Shown: positions 1 to 9,123, counted from the first letter of the stretch. The stretch: DNA of 64,000 bases from Ciceribacter sp. L1K22 (GCF_017599385.1 NZ_JAGFPK010000001.1:560177-624176); one strand, 5' to 3'. Numbers and translations: made by a program. The notes: generated from the sequence alone by a model not told the origin.

Positions 1-49
1 AAAATCCGCGATCCGCATTTTCCCGTCAGTCCAACGGAGGAATGCGAAA

Positions 50-346
50 ATGACCTATGACCCGAACATGACCAACCGTCCCGATCTCCAGCCGACGCCG
101 CAGCCGCCGCGTGGCCCGTCGTGGACCCCCTGGATCGCCGTCGCCGCCGTGCTGCTTCTGGGCGTCGTCGTCTGGTCGCTGATGAGCGCTCCGGGCACCG
201 ATCCGGCCACCACGTCCTCGACCACCCCGCCGGCCGTGACCGAAACCGCGCCGAGCGCCGAGCCGGTCGATCCGGTGGCTCCGGCGACCCCGCCGGCAAC
301 GGAAACCGCTCCGTCGACCACGACGCCGAGCACGACCACGCCGTAA
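50..346 (+). CDS. Small membrane-anchored Thr/Pro/Ala-rich protein, unknown function
   Basis: The 98-residue product has a polar Pro-rich N-terminus (residues 1-30), one hydrophobic segment (about 33-50, ending in a Trp-Ser-Leu) and then a low-complexity tail of Thr, Pro, Ala and Glu. That layout suggests a single-pass inner-membrane protein with a flexible periplasmic tail. A GGAGG Shine-Dalgarno lies about 8 bases before the ATG and a strong terminator follows the stop, so it is probably a real monocistronic gene. I recognise no family. The low-complexity tail makes homology inference unreliable. Confidence 0.65.
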   Translation: MTYDPNMTNRPDLQPTPQPPRGPSWTPWIAVAAVLLLGVVVWSLMSAPGTDPATTSSTTPPAVTETAPSAEPVDPVAPATPPATETAPSTTTPSTTTP

Positions 347-365
347 GGTTCCCTGACGGGAACAA

Positions 366-398
366 GGCCGTCCGCCCCGTGGCGGGCGGCCTTTTTTT
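366..398 (+). terminator. Rho-independent terminator of the small membrane protein gene
   Basis: An 11-bp GC stem (GGCCGTCCGCC / GGCGGGCGGCC, with one G-T pair) closes a CCGT loop and is followed directly by seven T residues. It sits 20 bases after the preceding stop codon and separates that gene from the ThuA-like operon. Confidence 0.85.
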
Positions 399-476
399 AT
401 CGCCGCGGCCCGGCCTTGCCACAATCGGGCGCGACGATGATGGTTGGAGCGAAACAGTCAGGCAGGAGAAGTCCAG

Positions 477-1262
477 GTGACGATCAGAACGGTTGTGTGG
501 GGCGAAAACATTCACGAGCACACGAATGACATCGTCCGGGGTCTCTATCCCGATGGTATGCACGAGACGATCGCCAAGTCGCTGGCCGGTGACGGCGAGA
601 TCGAGGTATCGACCGCGACGCTGCAGGAGCCGGAGCACGGACTTTCCGAAGAGCGTCTGGAGCGAACCGACGTGCTGCTCTGGTGGGGCCACAAGGACCA
701 CGGTGCCGTCTCGGACGACGTCGTGGAGCGTGTCGCGCGACGTGTTCACGAGGGCATGGGGCTGATCGTCCTGCATTCCGGCCACTTCGCCAAGCCGTTC
801 AAGCGGCTGATGGGCACGCCCTGCGCGCTGAAATGGCGCGAAGCCGGTGAGCGCGAGCGCATCTGGACCGTCAATCCCGGCCATCCGATCGCGGCGGGCA
901 TTCCGGAAAACTTCGTTCTCGAGAACGAGGAGATGTACGGCGAGTTCTTCTCTGTGCCGGAGCCGCTGGAGACGGTGTTCATCTCCTGGTTCGCCGGCGG
1001 CGAGGTGTTCCGCTCCGGCATGACCTGGAGGCGGGGCGCCGGCAACATCTTCTATTTCCGCCCCGGCCACGAGACCTATCCGACCTATCACGACGAGACG
1101 GTGCAGAAGGTGCTGCGAAACGCGGCTCGCTGGGCCTACAATCCGGCGCCGCCGCTGAAGAGCGTCCATGATGCGCCGAACGTACCCGTCGAAAAGGCGC
1201 TCGAACCGATCACCGAGCGTGGACCCAGACTGCACGCCGACGGCGAGGAAGGATACCGCTGA
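477..1262 (+). CDS. ThuA-like domain protein (trehalose utilisation family)
   Basis: The GTG at 477 is preferred over the upstream ATG at 444 because AGGAG (464-468) lies at good spacing and the protein then begins [11 protein letters not shown], as ThuA proteins do. The 261-residue product is one ThuA domain with a class I glutamine-amidotransferase-like fold. Recognisable blocks are [16 protein letters not shown], the [10 protein letters not shown] stretch and [11 protein letters not shown] near the C-terminus. In Sinorhizobium, ThuA works with the dehydrogenase ThuB in oxidising trehalose and related disaccharides to 3-keto sugars. Here the next gene, one base downstream, is a Gfo/Idh/MocA dehydrogenase, so the pair resembles thuAB. 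No thu transporter genes are adjacent, so the substrate is uncertain. Confidence 0.85.
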   Translation: MTIRTVVWGENIHEHTNDIVRGLYPDGMHETIAKSLAGDGEIEVSTATLQEPEHGLSEERLERTDVLLWWGHKDHGAVSDDVVERVARRVHEGMGLIVLHSGHFAKPFKRLMGTPCALKWREAGERERIWTVNPGHPIAAGIPENFVLENEEMYGEFFSVPEPLETVFISWFAGGEVFRSGMTWRRGAGNIFYFRPGHETYPTYHDETVQKVLRNAARWAYNPAPPLKSVHDAPNVPVEKALEPITERGPRLHADGEEGYR

Positions 1263-1263
1263 C

Positions 1264-2316
1264 ATGCCCCCCATTCGCCTGCTCGTGGTCGGTACGGGCG
1301 GCATGGCCAATACCCATGCCATGAACTTTGGAACCGTTCCCGGCGTCGAGATCGTCGCCGCTGTCGATGTCGACATGGCAAAGGTCCGTGCCTACGCCGC
1401 CCGTCACAACATTGCCAACACCTTTACTTCGCTCGACGAGGCGCTTGCCTGGGGCGAGTTCGACGCCGCGACCAATGTGACGCCGGACCGTATTCACCAC
1501 GCGACCACCATGCCGCTGATTGCCGCCGGCAAGCACGTGATGTGCGAGAAGCCGCTGGCCGAGACCTATGCCAAGGCGGCTGAAATGGCGGATGCGGCCG
1601 AAGCCGCCGGCATCGTCAACATGGTCAACCTGAGTTACCGCAATGTCGCCCATGTGCAGAAGGCGCGGGCGATGGTGATGGCGGGCGAGATCGGCAAGGT
1701 GCGCCATATCGAGGCCTCCTACCTGCAGAGCTGGCTGGTCTCCAAGGCCTGGGGTGATTGGTCTACGGAATCGCAATGGCTGTGGCGGCTCTCGACCAGC
1801 CACGGGTCGAACGGCGTTCTGGGCGACGTCGGCATCCACATCCTCGACTTCGCCTGCTATGGCGCGGCAACCGCGATCGACAGCGTCTTCGCAAGGCTGA
1901 AGACCTTCGAAAAGGCGCCGGGCAACCGCATCGGCGAATACGAGCTCGACGCCAATGACAGCTTCAGCATGACGGCCGAGTTCGAAAACGGCGCGATCGG
2001 CGTGATCCATGCGAGCCGCTGGGCGACCGGGCACCTGAACGAGCTGCGCCTGCGCATCCACGGCGACAAGGGCGGGCTCGAGGTGATCCACCGCGTCGAT
2101 GGATCAAGCCTGAGGGCCTGCCTGAAGGAGGACGTCGAACTCGCGGTCTGGCGCGATGTCGATGTCGAGCCTGTCGGCACGAACTACGAGAAGTTCATCA
2201 AGGCAATCGGCCGGGGCAGCGCCCAGGAACCGACCTTCCGCCACGCCGCCAACCTGCAGAAAATCCTTGATCTCGCCATGGTCACGGAGCGGGAACGGCG
2301 GGAGATGGAGGTCTGA
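1264..2316 (+). CDS. Gfo/Idh/MocA family oxidoreductase, ThuB-like partner of the ThuA-like protein
   Basis: A 350-residue NAD(P)-dependent sugar dehydrogenase. The N-terminal Rossmann motif is VVGTGGMANTH (8-18), the EKP motif is at 95-97 with the catalytic Lys96, and the C-terminal half is the alpha/beta substrate domain. The ATG follows the ThuA-like stop by one base, so the two genes are almost certainly co-transcribed and translationally coupled. By family the protein oxidises a sugar, inositol or sugar-acid hydroxyl. The pairing with ThuA suggests 3-keto-glycoside chemistry, but that is inferred from context only. Confidence 0.85.
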   Translation: MPPIRLLVVGTGGMANTHAMNFGTVPGVEIVAAVDVDMAKVRAYAARHNIANTFTSLDEALAWGEFDAATNVTPDRIHHATTMPLIAAGKHVMCEKPLAETYAKAAEMADAAEAAGIVNMVNLSYRNVAHVQKARAMVMAGEIGKVRHIEASYLQSWLVSKAWGDWSTESQWLWRLSTSHGSNGVLGDVGIHILDFACYGAATAIDSVFARLKTFEKAPGNRIGEYELDANDSFSMTAEFENGAIGVIHASRWATGHLNELRLRIHGDKGGLEVIHRVDGSSLRACLKEDVELAVWRDVDVEPVGTNYEKFIKAIGRGSAQEPTFRHAANLQKILDLAMVTERERREMEV

Positions 2317-2340
2317 GGCGGCGACGGCGGACTGCTGAAG

Positions 2341-2706
2341 TCAGTCCACCTCTTCGACCGGCGCCTCGGCCGCCCGCTTCTGGATCGAGGCGACGCAGTT
2401 CTTGGCCGTCGACTTCGATTTGTAGGTTTCCGAGCGCACCATGATTTCGCCGTTTCCGGCCCGGAAGCGCACGAAGGTCTCGCCGTTCTTCGCCTTGTCG
2501 ATCTCGAACCGGTAGCCGCTGCCGGTCTCTTCCTTGGTGAGATCGACGACGGGTGCCCCCGGCGCGTTCTTCTTCAGCGAGTCCACGCAATTCTTCGCGC
2601 TGGCTTTCGACGCGTAGTTTTCCGACCAGACCATGATCTCGGCATTGTAGACGAACTGGACGCGGAACTCGCCCTTCTCCGTCTTGACGATCTTGAACTT
2701 GTGCAT
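2341..2706 (-). CDS. YegP-family protein with two DUF1508 repeats
   Basis: The 121-residue protein contains two copies of the short DUF1508 unit (about residues 4-48 and 65-111). Each copy has a charged beta hairpin, an N-x-EIMV-x-SE-x-Y segment and an S-x-A-KNC-V helix. This duplicated form is the YegP family, common in soil bacteria, whose biochemical role is unknown. It is monocistronic and convergent with the preceding dehydrogenase gene, 24 bases away. The start is the ATG at 2706, preceded by a purine-rich GAGGGAGAGGG ribosome site. Confidence 0.85.
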   Translation of the reverse strand: MHKFKIVKTEKGEFRVQFVYNAEIMVWSENYASKASAKNCVDSLKKNAPGAPVVDLTKEETGSGYRFEIDKAKNGETFVRFRAGNGEIMVRSETYKSKSTAKNCVASIQKRAAEAPVEEVD

Positions 2707-2931
2707 GCCCTCTCCCTCTCGTTTTTATCACCCCATTAGGGAAGGCTACTGAAATTCATTCAAATGTAAATATGCGAGCCATCGACCTGCCGCCCGGCAT
2801 TTTCCGCGAATGCGGTGAACAGGCTTAACTCTCTGAAAAGCCTGCCGTTACCCGCATCGCCGCCGTTAACAACTCGCTTAAGGTTGGCATTCCAGTCTCT
2901 CCCGCGACATGCAGGCAGGAGAAAATGATCC

Positions 2932-3954
2932 ATGACGACAAGTGCCCCCAGACGGACCCCGATGACGATGCGGACACTGGCCACGGCGGGCCTTGTCGTG
3001 GCCATGCTGGCCCCGGTGCCGGCGCTGGCCCTGACACAGGCCGAGATCGACGCCGCACTCGCCACCCTCGATACGCCGGAAATGCGCGCCTGCCCGGAAG
3101 CGAATGGCTCGAAGCTGGAACTGCCCTACGAGGTCAGAGATATCAACGGCGACGCGATCGATGAGATCATCGTCCATGTGCAGGCGAGCGGCGCGGCCAG
3201 CTGTTTCGGTCATGCCGGCTCCGAGATCAGCCTGCTGATCTCCGACGGCAAGGGCGGTTGGACCGACGCCTTCGGCTTCCCCGGCTCCGACCTTGCCTTC
3301 CATCCGCGCGCTGACAGCGACTGGCCCGACGTCGAAATCCTTGGTCCCGGCTTCTGCTTTCCCGTCTGGCGGTATCATGAGGGCGAATACGGCATCTGGC
3401 GGACCTGTGAAGAGGGCAAGCTCGTCTATGCCGAGGGCCTGCGCGACAATGCCGTGCCGAGCGGCGTCATGAAGGTTGCCGCCCCGGTCGCTTCCGAAGC
3501 CCCGGCTCGAGTCCCTGCCGAGGTCCGGTCCGGAAACGGCATTGGCCGCCTGTCGGAGGTGGAGGTGATCGACATCGACACGCTCGATGGTATTCCCTAC
3601 GACCACAATGGCTCGATCGTCATCGTCGACGGCGCCAAGGGGATCATCGCCTATGACCGGCCGAAGAAGTCGATCGCCGGCACGGTGAAGCGCGGCACGG
3701 TGCTGTTCCATGGCAAGCCGTGGACCATGGACAATCCCGATGGCGTGCTGATCGAGGGCATTGCCCACACCTTCAAGAAGGGCTGCCCGGCGACCGACTA
3801 CGAGGTGCGCGGCCACTACCACATTACCTACGCCATGGCGCAGTTCACCCTGGAGGGCGCGGCCCCCGTGCGCTCCAAGACCAGTTGCGACATCACCGGC
3901 CATTCGCTGACGAGTGGCAACGCGACGCTTAAATTCGACATCGCCTGGGACTGA
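2932..3954 (+). CDS. Secreted protein of unknown function
   Basis: The ATG at 2932 has AGGAGA at 2917-2922. A second ATG at 2962 would give a more compact signal peptide. The N-terminus has basic residues, a hydrophobic core and an Ala-Leu-Ala-type cleavage site near residue 36, so the product is probably periplasmic or exported. The mature part is rich in Asp/Gly and aromatic residues, with an early DINGDAIDEII segment resembling the Asp-rich loops of FG-GAP/EF-hand-like beta structures, and several Cys residues that could pair in the periplasm. I recognise no enzyme motif. It faces the ccdAB genes and ends two bases before ccdB. Confidence 0.6.
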   Translation: MTTSAPRRTPMTMRTLATAGLVVAMLAPVPALALTQAEIDAALATLDTPEMRACPEANGSKLELPYEVRDINGDAIDEIIVHVQASGAASCFGHAGSEISLLISDGKGGWTDAFGFPGSDLAFHPRADSDWPDVEILGPGFCFPVWRYHEGEYGIWRTCEEGKLVYAEGLRDNAVPSGVMKVAAPVASEAPARVPAEVRSGNGIGRLSEVEVIDIDTLDGIPYDHNGSIVIVDGAKGIIAYDRPKKSIAGTVKRGTVLFHGKPWTMDNPDGVLIEGIAHTFKKGCPATDYEVRGHYHITYAMAQFTLEGAAPVRSKTSCDITGHSLTSGNATLKFDIAWD

Positions 3955-3956
3955 GC

Positions 3957-4256
3957 TCAGAAGCCCTGGAACAGGAAATCCGTGGCGGCGGTGATCTCGT
4001 CGGCGCGGGGCGAGAGGTCGGCGACGGAGGGTCCCAAGTCGGATACGGCAAGTGCGGAGAGGCGGTGCGTCGCCATGACATAGCTCTTGCCGCCCACCTC
4101 GAATCGCGGCGTCAGACGCGCGATGACCCAGGACACGTCTTCAACCGACTGAAGCGGTGCCACGACCCGTGTGGGCAGGTCTTGCAGATAGTCGGATTGC
4201 AGGTCGACGACCAGTTGGTCTCCCAATTTCAGTCGATGGACCCGAAATCGCGCCAT
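3957..4256 (-). CDS. ccdB: CcdB-family toxin (DNA gyrase poison)
   Basis: The 99-residue product begins MARFRVHRL and carries the family's LVVDLQSD, RVVAPL and YVMATH segments in order, ending in LFQGF. CcdB toxins trap gyrase-DNA complexes through their C-terminal residues. I chose the ATG at 4256, two bases after the ccdA stop, over the GTG at 4265, which would overlap ccdA. The length matches plasmid-type CcdB (about 101 aa). Pairing with an upstream CcdA antitoxin supports the assignment. Whether it is still toxic cannot be judged from sequence alone. Confidence 0.88.
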   Translation of the reverse strand: MARFRVHRLKLGDQLVVDLQSDYLQDLPTRVVAPLQSVEDVSWVIARLTPRFEVGGKSYVMATHRLSALAVSDLGPSVADLSPRADEITAATDFLFQGF

Positions 4257-4258
4257 CG

Positions 4259-4489
4259 CTACCACAGCCTGTATTTGGCAAGCGGCAGCCCGTGCTTGGC
4301 GACGTATTCGTTGTCGGCTTTGATCGCATCGGCATTCTCGATCTTCCAGCGCCGTTCCTTCTCCGCCTTGATGGCAAGCGCGATGCCCTTTTCGGCGGCG
4401 CCGGTCACATCAAGGCCGAGCTCCTCCGCCTCGGCGACGAGCGCTTCGCTGACGGTCACGTCATGGGGCTTTCGGGCATGGATCGACAT
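4259..4489 (-). CDS. ccdA: CcdA-family antitoxin
   Basis: The 76-residue product starts at the ATG at 4489, with GGAG about 8 bases upstream, rather than at the earlier ATG at 4516. The N-terminal half fits the ribbon-helix-helix DNA-binding arm (HDVTVSEALVAEAEELG). The C-terminal half, with RRWKIENADAIKADNEYV and a final hydrophobic patch, matches the CcdB-neutralising tail. Antitoxin first, toxin second and two-base spacing are the standard order for type II modules, in which the complex represses its own promoter. Confidence 0.88.
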   Translation of the reverse strand: MSIHARKPHDVTVSEALVAEAEELGLDVTGAAEKGIALAIKAEKERRWKIENADAIKADNEYVAKHGLPLAKYRLW

Positions 4490-4546
4490 GGGGCAACTCC
4501 GAAGATGTGCCATCATAGCGCGAAACGAGGTTGAAGAGTAGCGTCT

Positions 4547-4852
4547 TCAGCGCTGCCATGACAGGTCGGTGGCCTCATAGTGGCGCATTTCGGCGATCTC
4601 GCCGATGAAGGGCCGGATGGCGGCGAGGAAGGGCGGGAAATGCGGACCCTTGCGGAAGCCTTGCAGATGGTCGTCCGTCGATGTCCACAGGATGCGCAGC
4701 GTCAGGCTCGCAGGCTCCTCGACGCAGCGGGTCAGCTCGTATCCGAGGCATTGCGGCGCGGCTTCAAGATGCGGCGCCGCCGTCCGGTAGGCGGCGATGA
4801 GGTCGTCGGGTTGATGTTGTTTCAGATCGTAGCGGATATACTCGATGATCAT
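4547..4852 (-). CDS. Antibiotic biosynthesis monooxygenase (ABM)-domain protein
   Basis: The 101-residue protein starts at the ATG at 4852, just after a GGAAAGGA ribosome site; the longer upstream reading has no support. It is a single dimeric alpha/beta-barrel ABM domain with the typical MIIEYIRYDL first strand and a LRILWTSTDDHLQGFRKGPHF centre. Such small cofactor-free proteins include quinol monooxygenases and anthrone oxygenases. It is divergent from an HxlR regulator, a common arrangement for quinone- or electrophile-responsive genes, so a quinol substrate is plausible but inferred. Confidence 0.8.
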   Translation of the reverse strand: MIIEYIRYDLKQHQPDDLIAAYRTAAPHLEAAPQCLGYELTRCVEEPASLTLRILWTSTDDHLQGFRKGPHFPPFLAAIRPFIGEIAEMRHYEATDLSWQR

Positions 4853-4908
4853 GCCATGTCCTTTCCAGGGTTTGCCGCATGGTGACCAAATCGAGCGGGC
4901 GGGCAAGA

Positions 4909-4926
4909 GCTTACCCGGAGGTAAGC
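4909..4926. promoter_or_regulatory. Palindrome between divergent HxlR and ABM genes, candidate HxlR operator
   Basis: GCTTACC-CGGA-GGTAAGC is a perfect 7-bp inverted repeat with a 4-base centre. It lies 18 bases before the HxlR start and 57 bases before the ABM start. Its position between the divergent genes fits an autoregulatory operator that also controls the monooxygenase gene. The sequence alone does not prove binding. Confidence 0.6.
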
Positions 4927-4943
4927 GGAAGGCGGCGGTGGAG

Positions 4944-5306
4944 ATGAGCAAGATGGAAATCGACAAGATCCGCGACTGTCCGGTGTTCGCGACCATCAAG
5001 GTCATCGGCGGCAAGTGGAAGCCGCGCATCCTCTGGCACCTGCGCGATGGTGCCGCCACATTCGGCGAACTCCGGCGCGTGGTCGGTGTCTCGGAAAAGG
5101 TGCTGCATGAAAACCTGCTCGCGCTGACCCGCGACGGCATCGTCTCGCGCCGGCCGGTGAAGGAGGGCGAGATGGTCTATGTCGAGTATCGCTATACCGA
5201 ACTTGGCCTGTCGCTGGTGCCGGTGCTCAACGCCATGGGGGATTGGGGAGTGGGGTATGCGCAACAATCGGGACTTGAACTGAAACCCGGTCGCCGCGTC
5301 AGTTGA
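4944..5306 (+). CDS. HxlR-family transcriptional regulator
   Basis: A 120-residue winged-helix protein with the family signature CPVFATIKVIGGKWKPRILW, a FGELRRVVGVSEKVL recognition helix and a wing ending near YVEYRYT. Cys12 lies at the N-terminal position where redox-active cysteines of HxlR proteins such as YodB and HypR sense quinones or hypochlorite. The start at 4944 gives the normal family length. The gene is divergent from an ABM monooxygenase with a palindrome between them, which suggests a thiol-switch repressor of that enzyme. Confidence 0.88.
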   Translation: MSKMEIDKIRDCPVFATIKVIGGKWKPRILWHLRDGAATFGELRRVVGVSEKVLHENLLALTRDGIVSRRPVKEGEMVYVEYRYTELGLSLVPVLNAMGDWGVGYAQQSGLELKPGRRVS

Positions 5307-5321
5307 GCACCAGAATGAAAG

Positions 5322-5350
5322 ACGCCGGCGTTCGCCGGCGCCAATTTTTA
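5322..5350. terminator. Bidirectional terminator between HxlR and lepA
   Basis: A GC stem (CGCCGG / CCGGCG around a CGTTCG centre) is followed on the plus strand by AATTTTT. On the minus strand it is followed by a weaker T-containing run. It lies between the convergent HxlR and lepA stop codons. Confidence 0.75.
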
Positions 5351-5352
5351 AC

Positions 5353-7173
5353 TCACTCGTCGCTCATCTTCAGCGCTGCGATGAACGCTTCCTGGGGAAT
5401 CTCGACCTTGCCGAACTGGCGCATGCGCTTCTTGCCGGCCTTCTGCTTGTCGAGGAGCTTGCGCTTACGCGAAGCGTCGCCGCCGTAGCACTTGGCGGTC
5501 ACGTCCTTGCGGAGCGCCGAGATGGTTTCGCGGGCAATCACGTTGCCGCCGATGGCGGCCTGGATCGGGATCTTGAACATGTGCTTCGGGATCAGGTCCT
5601 TGAGCTTTTCGCACATGTCGCGGCCGCGCTTTTCGGCCGCCATGCGATGGACCATCATCGACAGCGCATCCACCGGCTCGCCATTGACGAGGATCGACAT
5701 CTTCACGAGGTTGCCCTCGCGATGGCCGTCGAGATGGTAGTCGAAGGAGGCGTAGCCCTTGGAGATCGACTTCAGGCGGTCGTAGAAATCGAAAACCACC
5801 TCGTTGAGCGGCAGCTCATAGGTGATCATCGCGCGCTTGCCGACGTAAGTGAGTTCGGTCTGGATGCCGCGCCGGTCCTGGCAGAGCTTCAGGATGCCGC
5901 CGAGATAGTCGTCGGGGGTCAGGATCGTCGCCTTGATCCACGGCTCGTGGATTTCCTCGATCTTGACCACATCAGGCATGTCGGCCGGATTGTGCAGCTC
6001 GCGCTCGGTGCCGTCGGTCATGAACAGCTTGTAGACGACGGACGGGGCGGTCGCGATCAGGTCGAGATCGAATTCGCGCTCGAGGCGCTCCTGGATGATT
6101 TCGAGATGCAGAAGCCCAAGGAAGCCGCAGCGGAAGCCGAAGCCGAGAGCGGCAGAGCTCTCCATTTCGAAGGAGAAGGAAGCGTCGTTGAGGCGAAGCT
6201 TGCCCATGGCCGCGCGCAGGTCTTCGAAGTCGGCGGCATCGACCGGGAAGAGACCGCAGAAGACGACCGGCTGGGCCGGCTTGAAGCCCGGCAGCATCTT
6301 TTCGGTGGGGCGCTTGTCCTCGGTGATCGTGTCGCCGACGCGGGTGTCGGCCACTTCCTTGATCGAGGCGGTGAAGAAGCCGATTTCGCCGGGGCCGAGG
6401 GAATCGACGGCAACCATCTTCGGCGTGAGCACGCCGACGCGCTCGATCGTGTATTTGGCGTCCGTGCCCATCATGCGGATCGTCTGACCCTTGGTCAGCA
6501 CGCCGTCGAGGACGCGGACGAGAACCATGACGCCGAGATAGGTGTCGTACCAGCTGTCGACCAGCAGGGCTTTGAGCGGGGCCTTTTCGCCGCCTTCGCT
6601 CTTCGGCGCCGGAAGCTTGTGCACGATGGCTTCGAGAACGTCGGGAATGCCGAGACCCGTCTTGGCCGAGATCAGCACGGCCTCGGAGGCATCGATGCCG
6701 ATGACTTCCTCGATCTGTTCCTTGATGCGCTCGGGCTCTGCGGCCGGCAGGTCGACCTTGTTGAGCACGGTTACCAGCTCGTGATTGTTGTCGATCGCCT
6801 GGTAGACGTTTGCGAGCGTCTGGGCTTCGACGCCCTGGGAGGCGTCGACGACCAGCAGCGAGCCTTCGCAGGCCGAGAGCGAGCGCGAGACTTCGTAGGC
6901 GAAGTCGACGTGGCCGGGCGTATCGATCAGGTTCAGCACGTAGGTCTCGCCATTGTTGGCCTTGTAATGCAGCCGCACCGTCTGGGCCTTGATGGTGATG
7001 CCGCGTTCCCGCTCGATCTCCATGTTGTCGAGAACCTGCTCCGACATCTCGCGATCGGCAAGACCGCCGGTCGACTGGATGAGGCGGTCGGCCAGCGTCG
7101 ATTTGCCATGGTCGATATGGGCGACGATGGAAAAGTTGCGGATATGGTCGAGAGGGGTGCGATCGGTGCTCAT
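5353..7173 (-). CDS. lepA: Elongation factor 4 (LepA), back-translocating GTPase
   Basis: The 606-residue translational GTPase starts at the ATG at 7173; the upstream ATG at 7209 adds an unsupported tail. The GTPase domain has the P-loop AHIDHGKST (18-26), DTPGH (G3) and NKVD (G4). It is followed by EF-G-like domains II, III and V and the lysine/arginine-rich LepA-specific C-terminal domain ([21 protein letters not shown] region). EF4 acts on stalled or mistranslocated ribosomes. The length and end match the family, and the gene appears monocistronic. Confidence 0.98.
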   Translation of the reverse strand: MSTDRTPLDHIRNFSIVAHIDHGKSTLADRLIQSTGGLADREMSEQVLDNMEIERERGITIKAQTVRLHYKANNGETYVLNLIDTPGHVDFAYEVSRSLSACEGSLLVVDASQGVEAQTLANVYQAIDNNHELVTVLNKVDLPAAEPERIKEQIEEVIGIDASEAVLISAKTGLGIPDVLEAIVHKLPAPKSEGGEKAPLKALLVDSWYDTYLGVMVLVRVLDGVLTKGQTIRMMGTDAKYTIERVGVLTPKMVAVDSLGPGEIGFFTASIKEVADTRVGDTITEDKRPTEKMLPGFKPAQPVVFCGLFPVDAADFEDLRAAMGKLRLNDASFSFEMESSAALGFGFRCGFLGLLHLEIIQERLEREFDLDLIATAPSVVYKLFMTDGTERELHNPADMPDVVKIEEIHEPWIKATILTPDDYLGGILKLCQDRRGIQTELTYVGKRAMITYELPLNEVVFDFYDRLKSISKGYASFDYHLDGHREGNLVKMSILVNGEPVDALSMMVHRMAAEKRGRDMCEKLKDLIPKHMFKIPIQAAIGGNVIARETISALRKDVTAKCYGGDASRKRKLLDKQKAGKKRMRQFGKVEIPQEAFIAALKMSDE

Positions 7174-7266
7174 GGCTCGCGCATATAGCAGTGCGAATCC
7201 CTGTCGCAAAGCGGAAAAGAGGGGGCGAAGCCCCGGCGGAGGCGGGTTTTCGGCAAGTACCGCCGG

Positions 7267-8535
7267 TCAGCGCTCGCCGTCGCCCGGCTTCTCGACCGAG
7301 GGATCGGTGATCACGGTCGCGTTCGGCACTTGCGCGCTGAGAATCTCGAAGCCTTCGCGCGCCTCCGCCGGGACCGGTTTCTGCCGGCCGAGGCGAAGCG
7401 TGACGAAGCCGGCATAGGCAAGCGCGACGATCAGCGCGGCGTAGATGAAGGTGGTTTCGCCGAAGACGGGGGTGAGCATGGTGACGAGAAGCGGCACGAT
7501 GGTCGCCGCCGCCGACCAGGCGACCAGCAGGGTGGAGGAGAGCGAGACGTAATCCTCCGGTTCGGTCCGGTCGTTGGCATGCGCGTTGGCGATCGAGTAG
7601 ACGGTCTCGACCGCGCCGGCGAAGACCGCGAAGACGATCATCAGGACGAGGATCTGCGAGAACGATACGGTCAGTGACACGGCGGCCGTCACCGCGATCA
7701 GCAGGCAGGTGGCGATCAGCACGATGCGGCGGTCGATCCGGTCGGAGAGCACGCCCATGGGATATTGGATGAAGATCAGACCGAACTGCATGACGAACAT
7801 CAGGAGCGCAACGTCCTGCTGTCCGACATTGTTGGCGGCGGCATAGATCGGCGTGAAGCCCTGGACGACCATCGAGAGCCCGCCGGCGGCAAGAACGCCG
7901 ATGAGGCCGACAGGAGAGCTCGACCAGGCAAGCTTGAGGTCGATCGAGACGCGGGCCGGCGCCGGTGGTGTGGGCAGGCGGGTGAGCCCGATCGGCAGGA
8001 TGGCGAGCGCGGTGAACGCGATGGTGGCGAGCGGCGCGAGGTTGCCCGATGCGGGGATCTGCCCGAACAGCCAGGCGCCGAAGCCGATGCCGAACACATA
8101 GGCCATGTAGAAGCCGGACATCGCCTTGCCCCGCCAGGAATTGTCGGCGGCATGGTTGAGCCAGCTCTGCGAGATGATGAAATTGGTGTTGCCGGCGACG
8201 CCGTAGAGCCCGCGCGCCAGCACCCACACCAGCGGATTGGTGCCCGCCGCGATCATCACGGCGGCAAAAATGACGAGCGCCATCGAGCAGGCGAAGAGCC
8301 GCGCATGCCCGACGCGGCGGATCAGCGGGCCGGCGATCACGCAGCCGACGAGGCCGCCGAACGCGACGGCCGTGACCGCCGCACCCGCCATCCAGGTCGG
8401 CGCCTCGGTGGTGGCCAGCACGAAGGGCACGTAGGCGAACATCATGCCATTGCCGATGGCGACCGATGTCATCGACAGGACGATGGCGGCGATCGAGAGT
8501 GGGGAACTGGCGCGGATTGCGGGCGCTGTCGTCAT
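7267..8535 (-). CDS. MFS transporter, 12 transmembrane segments
   Basis: The 422-residue protein has twelve predicted hydrophobic segments in two six-helix halves and an MFS loop motif near RRVGHARLF (between TM2 and TM3). A second-half equivalent is YPMGVLSDRIDRR. It belongs to the YcaD/UMF1-like side of the superfamily. The substrate is unknown, and an exporter is likely by family. The ATG follows directly on the stop codon of the upstream GNAT gene, so the two form an operon and the acetyltransferase may modify the transported molecule. Confidence 0.85.
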   Translation of the reverse strand: MTTAPAIRASSPLSIAAIVLSMTSVAIGNGMMFAYVPFVLATTEAPTWMAGAAVTAVAFGGLVGCVIAGPLIRRVGHARLFACSMALVIFAAVMIAAGTNPLVWVLARGLYGVAGNTNFIISQSWLNHAADNSWRGKAMSGFYMAYVFGIGFGAWLFGQIPASGNLAPLATIAFTALAILPIGLTRLPTPPAPARVSIDLKLAWSSSPVGLIGVLAAGGLSMVVQGFTPIYAAANNVGQQDVALLMFVMQFGLIFIQYPMGVLSDRIDRRIVLIATCLLIAVTAAVSLTVSFSQILVLMIVFAVFAGAVETVYSIANAHANDRTEPEDYVSLSSTLLVAWSAAATIVPLLVTMLTPVFGETTFIYAALIVALAYAGFVTLRLGRQKPVPAEAREGFEILSAQVPNATVITDPSVEKPGDGER

Positions 8536-9123
8536 TCAGAGTGTCCGGATCCAGAAGGAGAGCGGCTTGGGGCTTTCCCCGATGTCGTCCAGATCGCGCC
8601 AGACGAAGTGCGTGCGAAGCGCCGGATGGTGGGTATAGCCGCGCTTCTCCCAGAAGGCATTCAGCGGCACGTAGTCCGCCGGCCGGCGGGGATGGTCGGC
8701 GGGGCGCTCCACGGCGCAGAACGTGGTGTGCGGCAGGCCGAGCCGCTTTGCCTGCGCCTCGCGCTTCTCGAAGAAGGCGACGCCGATGCCGCGACCGCGA
8801 TAGGCGGCAAGCAGCACGCTTTCGCCGAAATAGAAGTAGTCCGAGGGATCGCGACCGTCGGCGAGGAAGGGCGCCTTCACCTCTTCCGTTTCCGCCGCCA
8901 TTGGCATGCCGGTCGAGGCTCCCACGACCTTGCCGTCGTCGATGGCGAGCACGAACACCGAGCCCTGCGACTTCGCGTAGGTCGAGAGGTAGGTGCGCTC
9001 GTAGTCGGCATCGCCCTCGTAGAGGTACGGGAAATCGCGGAAGACGGTGATCCTGAGCCGCGCGAGGTCGTCGAAGAACGGCGAAGCGTCGCTACCCGAA
9101 AAGGATTTGATGGTGAGGGCCAT
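8536..9123 (-). CDS. GNAT-family N-acetyltransferase
   Basis: A 195-residue acetyl-CoA-dependent transferase. The acetyl-CoA pyrophosphate loop is the LAAYRGRGIGVAFFEKRE region around residues 108-124, followed by the ..NAFWEKRGY motif typical of the fold's last helix and strand. Other features, such as the DFPYLYEGD segment near residue 30, fit small-molecule acetylating GNATs. It is the first gene of a two-gene operon with the MFS transporter, with zero-base spacing. The substrate is not predictable. Confidence 0.83.
   Translation of the reverse strand: MALTIKSFSGSDASPFFDDLARLRITVFRDFPYLYEGDADYERTYLSTYAKSQGSVFVLAIDDGKVVGASTGMPMAAETEEVKAPFLADGRDPSDYFYFGESVLLAAYRGRGIGVAFFEKREAQAKRLGLPHTTFCAVERPADHPRRPADYVPLNAFWEKRGYTHHPALRTHFVWRDLDDIGESPKPLSFWIRTL

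Noticed and set aside
5581..7188. Long open frame antisense to lepA (535 codons)
   Set aside because: It is the reverse-strand shadow of a high-GC conserved gene; the composition (Asp/Ala/Glu/His-rich) fits no family and there is no ribosome site.
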